A program made the position numbers and the translations under genes. From positions 1-7,583 of the forward strand of contig CAZBSC010000031.1 of assembly GCA_964494845.1 (NCBI GenBank): DNA of 7,583 bases, written 5' to 3'. The notes under the pieces are model-generated. The model ran no database searches. It was not told the origin of the DNA and was given only the letters and a program-made list of their open reading frames with translations. This DNA is from CAYRSA01 sp964494845. Its GTDB lineage: Bacteria; Patescibacteriota; Saccharimonadia; Saccharimonadales; JAGQNJ01. Position 1 is the stretch's first letter. Each line of letters opens with the position of its first letter. Positions 4,418 through 7,583 of this stretch are shown here, piece by piece.

Positions 4418-7400
4418 CCATCATCGTCCGTAACTGCCACGTCATCGTCATCCGGGGGAATACCAGAACTACTAATTTCGTCGTCAATCTCCATAATGTC
4501 AAACTCATCAACGCCGTCTTCTTTCGAAACGTCAACCTCGGATATTTCAGGCGAAGGAACAGCAACTTCTGAAATGTGTTTTGACTCGTCTTTTATGTTC
4601 TGTGCCAAGATTGCTTCAGCATCGATTGCCTCATCACTAGCAATCAAATCAACTTTCAGTCCAAGACCTTGCAGTTCTTTCACTAGCACATTGAAGCTCT
4701 CTGGTACCTTTGGACCAACAATTTCAGTGCCCTTTATGATGGATTCATATGCTTTTGAACGGCCATAAACATCGTCAGACTTGATAGTTAGCATTTCTTG
4801 AAGTGTGTGTGCGGCACCATATGCTTCTAGTGCCCATACTTCCATCTCTCCGAATCTTTGTCCACCATTTTGGGCTTTTCCGCCTAATGGCTGTTGAGTA
4901 ACCATTGTGTATGGTCCAGTAGAACGTGCGTGGATCTTGTCCACGATCATGTGATTTAGCTTGATCATGTACATAGCACCGACGGTTGTTTTTTCACTAA
5001 ATGGCTGTCCGGTACGGCCATCGTACAATTGCTGCTTACCATCGGCTGGTTTGCCTGCTTTAACCAACAGCTCTTGAATTTTTTCAATTGGCACGCCGTT
5101 AAATGGAGGTGATACGACTTTCATGCCTAGTGCATGTGCTGCCATTCCTAGGTGTGTTTCAAACAGCTGTCCAATGTTCATACGACTAGGCACGCCTAGA
5201 GGGTTCAACAATATGTCGACAGGTGTTCCGTCTTCGGTAAATGGCATATCCTCGACAGGTAATACTCGGGCGATAACTCCTTTGTTACCGTGACGTCCAC
5301 CCAGTTTGTCTCCGACGGCAATTTTTCTCATCTGAGCAACAAATACTTGGATTTGCATTAAAACGCCGGCTTTTAGCTCGTGGCCATTCTCCCTAGAGAA
5401 TATCTTTACTCCAACAACTTTTCCGTGCTTTCCGTTACTCATTCTCTGAGAAGTGTCTCGAACATCTTTGGCTTTTTCACCGAAGATAGCACGCAGAAGG
5501 CGCTCTTCACTTGATAGTTCTTGTTCGCCTTTTGGTGTAATTTTTCCTACTAGAATATCTCCAGGATGTACTTCTGCACCAATTCTAACAATTCCCTCGT
5601 CATCTAGGTGCCGAAGAGCTTCCTCTGAAACATTTGGAATATCACAAGTAATTTCTTCTGGTCCTAGTTTTGTCTCGCGAACTTCAGTCATGTAGTCAAC
5701 GATGTGGATAGAAGTTAGTGTGTCATCTTCGACGAGTTTTCTAGAAATGATTATCGCGTCTTCGAAGTTATATCCATTCCATGGCATGAAAGCAGCAATC
5801 AGATCTTTTCCTAATGCTAACTCACCGCCCTGTATAGACATTCCTTCGATGATTGGGTCGCCTTTTTTTAGCTTGTCACCAGTATTAACTACAACTTTTT
5901 GATTAATACAACTGCCTTCGTTGCTTCTTACAAAGTGTTGTGGGTAATAGGTAACTTTGCCAGCGTTCTTGTATTTTATGACAACTTCATTTCCGTCGGC
6001 TTTTACTACTTCGCCGTCTTCTTCTGCAGCGGTTAGCTGTCCAGTGTTTTCGGCGACAACAGTTTCTAAGCCTGTTCCAACTAGGGGTGATTGAGGTTGA
6101 ATCAGAGGCACAGCTTGACGTTGCTGGTTGCTACCCATGAGGCTTCGATACACATAGTTCTTTTCAATAAATGGAATTAATCCAGCGCTTGATCCAATAA
6201 TTTGGCGCCTAGATGCGTCCATGTGTGTTACTTCGTTAGAGTTTGTTTCACCAGCTTTTAATCGGATTCGGGCAGAAACACGCTCTCGGGCAAAATATCC
6301 GTCATCACCATACCTTTCTGCTGCGCTGGCAATAACTGCTCGCTCTTCATCAGCAGCATCTAGAAACTCGATTTTATTCGTTACTTTTGCTTTAACTGGC
6401 CATGTTACTTGCTTCTTAACAGTTGCGAGCTTTTTGGCATCGGCTGCTGTAATTACTTTGCCAGCCTTTACAATGACTTTACCTTTTTCGTCCTCAAGGT
6501 TGGCGCTAGCTATGTGGCCAGCAGCATCTTTAGCAGTAACAGCACTAATAACTTTTCTATAAGGCGTTTCTACAAAACCATAGTCATTGATACGAGCGTA
6601 ACTAGCTAGGTTCAAAACCAGTCCGATGTTAGCTCCTTCTGGCGTCTCTACGGCACATATACGACCGTAGTGGGTTGCATGGGCATCACGGACTTCGAAA
6701 CCAGCACGTTCTCTAGATAGTCCGCCTGGGCCCATAGAACTGAGGCGTCTCTTGTGAGCCAGTTCTGATAGTGGGTTGATCTGGTCCATGAACTGAGACA
6801 ACTGCGAGCTAGCAAAAAACTCACGAACAGCCGCTACTACAGGACGTGCGTTGATGAGCTGTCCAGGTGTAACTGTTTCGATCTCACTCATCGACATACG
6901 GTCTTTGGTGTTTCGCTCCATTCTCAGTAGTCCGATTCGGAACTGTCGTTGAACCAGCTCTCCGACCAATTTGACTCGTCGATTAGCCAAAGAGTCGATG
7001 TCATCTGCCGGTTCTTGAGTGTTGTTTAATCTAATAATTTCAGCAATGATAGCTGTCAGATCGGCTAGGCGCATAATGCGGTTTTCAGCAGTATTAGGAA
7101 TATCAATATCAAGTCGTTTGTTTATTTTGTAGCGCCCAACTCGGGAAAAGTCGAATCGCTTAAAATTATAAAACATGTTTTCTAGCAGTGAGCGTGCGTT
7201 ATCAACGGTGGCCAGGTCGCCCGGACGTAGTCGCCTATAAACTTCGATGAGGGCATCATTTGTGCCTTTTGCAGGATCTTTGTCGATAGTTAGGTCAATA
7301 TAATTACGTTCGCCTTGGTCAACATGCGCAAAAGTTTCACGCATTTTAGCCTCGTTCATGCCTAATGCACGTAGCAGAGTGGTCACTGGAATCTTTCGCT

Positions 7401-7583
7401 TTCGGTCGATTTTGACGTACAAAGCACCATTAGCGGCAGTCTCGAACTCCAACCATGCGCCACGTCCAGGTATAACCTTGGCACCGTACTTGTTTTTGCC
7501 ATTGTGTTGGTCGGCCGTAAAGAAAACACCAGCTGATCGAATTAGCTGGCTTACTACAACACGCTCTGCGCCGTTAATAACAA
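4381..7583 (-). CDS. rpoB: DNA-directed RNA polymerase subunit beta, 5' end outside window
   Basis: Beta forms one pincer of RNA polymerase and part of its active centre. 1066 codons are visible, reading in frame off the right edge. The TTG at 7452 is not a start, because the frame continues upstream with VINGAERVVVSQLIRSAGVF, matching about residue 135 onward of E. coli beta; roughly 130 residues are missing. Numbering from the Leu at 7452 as 1: rifampicin cluster SSQLSQFMDQINPLSE (215-230) and HKRRLSSMGPGG (233-244); ETPEGANIGL (269-278); a divergent link motif NYVYRSLMG (432-440); RQAVPL (445-450); MPWNGYNFEDAI (556-567); active-site lysines in GDKLGGRHGNKGV (714-726); NPLGVPSRMNIGQ (750-762); HARSTGPY (841-848); GGQRFGEMEVWALEAYGAA (863-881). 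The large E. coli insertions SI1 and SI2 are absent. After the conserved end (about 937) comes an 86-residue acidic tail. TAG stop; overlaps the rpoC start by 8 nt. Confidence 0.98.
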   Translation of the reverse strand, partial: VINGAERVVVSQLIRSAGVFFTADQHNGKNKYGAKVIPGRGAWLEFETAANGALYVKIDRKRKIPVTTLLRALGMNEAKMRETFAHVDQGERNYIDLTIDKDPAKGTNDALIEVYRRLRPGDLATVDNARSLLENMFYNFKRFDFSRVGRYKINKRLDIDIPNTAENRIMRLADLTAIIAEIIRLNNTQEPADDIDSLANRRVKLVGELVQRQFRIGLLRMERNTKDRMSMSEIETVTPGQLINARPVVAAVREFFASSQLSQFMDQINPLSELAHKRRLSSMGPGGLSRERAGFEVRDAHATHYGRICAVETPEGANIGLVLNLASYARINDYGFVETPYRKVISAVTAKDAAGHIASANLEDEKGKVIVKAGKVITAADAKKLATVKKQVTWPVKAKVTNKIEFLDAADEERAVIASAAERYGDDGYFARERVSARIRLKAGETNSNEVTHMDASRRQIIGSSAGLIPFIEKNYVYRSLMGSNQQRQAVPLIQPQSPLVGTGLETVVAENTGQLTAAEEDGEVVKADGNEVVIKYKNAGKVTYYPQHFVRSNEGSCINQKVVVNTGDKLKKGDPIIEGMSIQGGELALGKDLIAAFMPWNGYNFEDAIIISRKLVEDDTLTSIHIVDYMTEVRETKLGPEEITCDIPNVSEEALRHLDDEGIVRIGAEVHPGDILVGKITPKGEQELSSEERLLRAIFGEKAKDVRDTSQRMSNGKHGKVVGVKIFSRENGHELKAGVLMQIQVFVAQMRKIAVGDKLGGRHGNKGVIARVLPVEDMPFTEDGTPVDILLNPLGVPSRMNIGQLFETHLGMAAHALGMKVVSPPFNGVPIEKIQELLVKAGKPADGKQQLYDGRTGQPFSEKTTVGAMYMIKLNHMIVDKIHARSTGPYTMVTQQPLGGKAQNGGQRFGEMEVWALEAYGAAHTLQEMLTIKSDDVYGRSKAYESIIKGTEIVGPKVPESFNVLVKELQGLGLKVDLIASDEAIDAEAILAQNIKDESKHISEVAVPSPEISEVDVSKEDGVDEFDIMEIDDEISSSGIPPDDDDVAVTDDDGTQDKVEESTNA

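Noticed and set aside
4157..4768. Plus-strand open frames that cross the N run
   Set aside because: They read through unknown bases and repeat the same translated segment on both sides because of the duplicated 55 bp. They are artefacts antisense to rpoB and rpoC.
5453..6609. Plus-strand open frames of 66-113 codons inside rpoB
   Set aside because: Antisense to conserved beta segments with no independent support.
7450..7452. TTG as the start codon of rpoB
   Set aside because: The frame stays open upstream to the window edge and encodes conserved beta sequence (VINGAERVVVSQL), so the true start lies beyond the window.

Overview
The window reads entirely on the minus strand. In transcription order it holds the 3' four-fifths of rpoB (RNA polymerase beta), a complete rpoC (beta'), and most of rpsL (ribosomal protein S12). 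All three are cut from one core information-processing operon of a bacterium. rpoB runs off the right edge and rpsL loses its last few codons at the left edge. Nothing on the plus strand looks like a gene, and I see no RNA gene, mobile element or CRISPR array.

Layout, right to left: rpoB (7583 to 4381), a run of 100 N (4362-4263), rpoC (4233 to 424), a 16-nt spacer, rpsL (407 to 1). The N run is not a biological gap. The 55 bases immediately left of it (4208-4262) are identical to the 55 bases immediately right of it (4363-4417), so two contigs that overlap were joined with a placeholder. Collapsing the overlap gives an 8-nt rpoB/rpoC overlap (ATGCGTAG) with a strong Shine-Dalgarno inside the rpoB tail. 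With the short rpoC-rpsL spacer, this makes one tightly packed rpoB-rpoC-rpsL unit.

Organism: the ordinary bacterial code works throughout (no in-frame UGA in more than 2,400 codons; rpoC ends in TGA, rpoB in TAG). That argues against the UGA=Gly lineages Gracilibacteria and Absconditabacteria. Moderate GC, the divergent but full-length polymerase, the placeholder gap typical of a metagenome scaffold, and an S12 carrying Pro at the streptomycin position Lys88 suggest a Patescibacteria/CPR member, with Saccharibacteria (TM7) my favoured guess. This is inference, since no rRNA gene is present.

The most interesting content is inside the polymerase. The N-terminal zinc-binding domain of beta' keeps its length, but all four zinc-ligand cysteines are replaced. 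The second, normally near-universal zinc site of beta' keeps only one of four cysteines. Several usually invariant residues around the bridge-helix cap are also replaced in both beta' (F loop and bridge-helix N-terminus) and beta (the DDAN link motif). The catalytic NADFDGD motif, the beta lysines and the trigger loop are intact. The enzyme therefore looks functional but probably zinc-free, with a remodelled cap.
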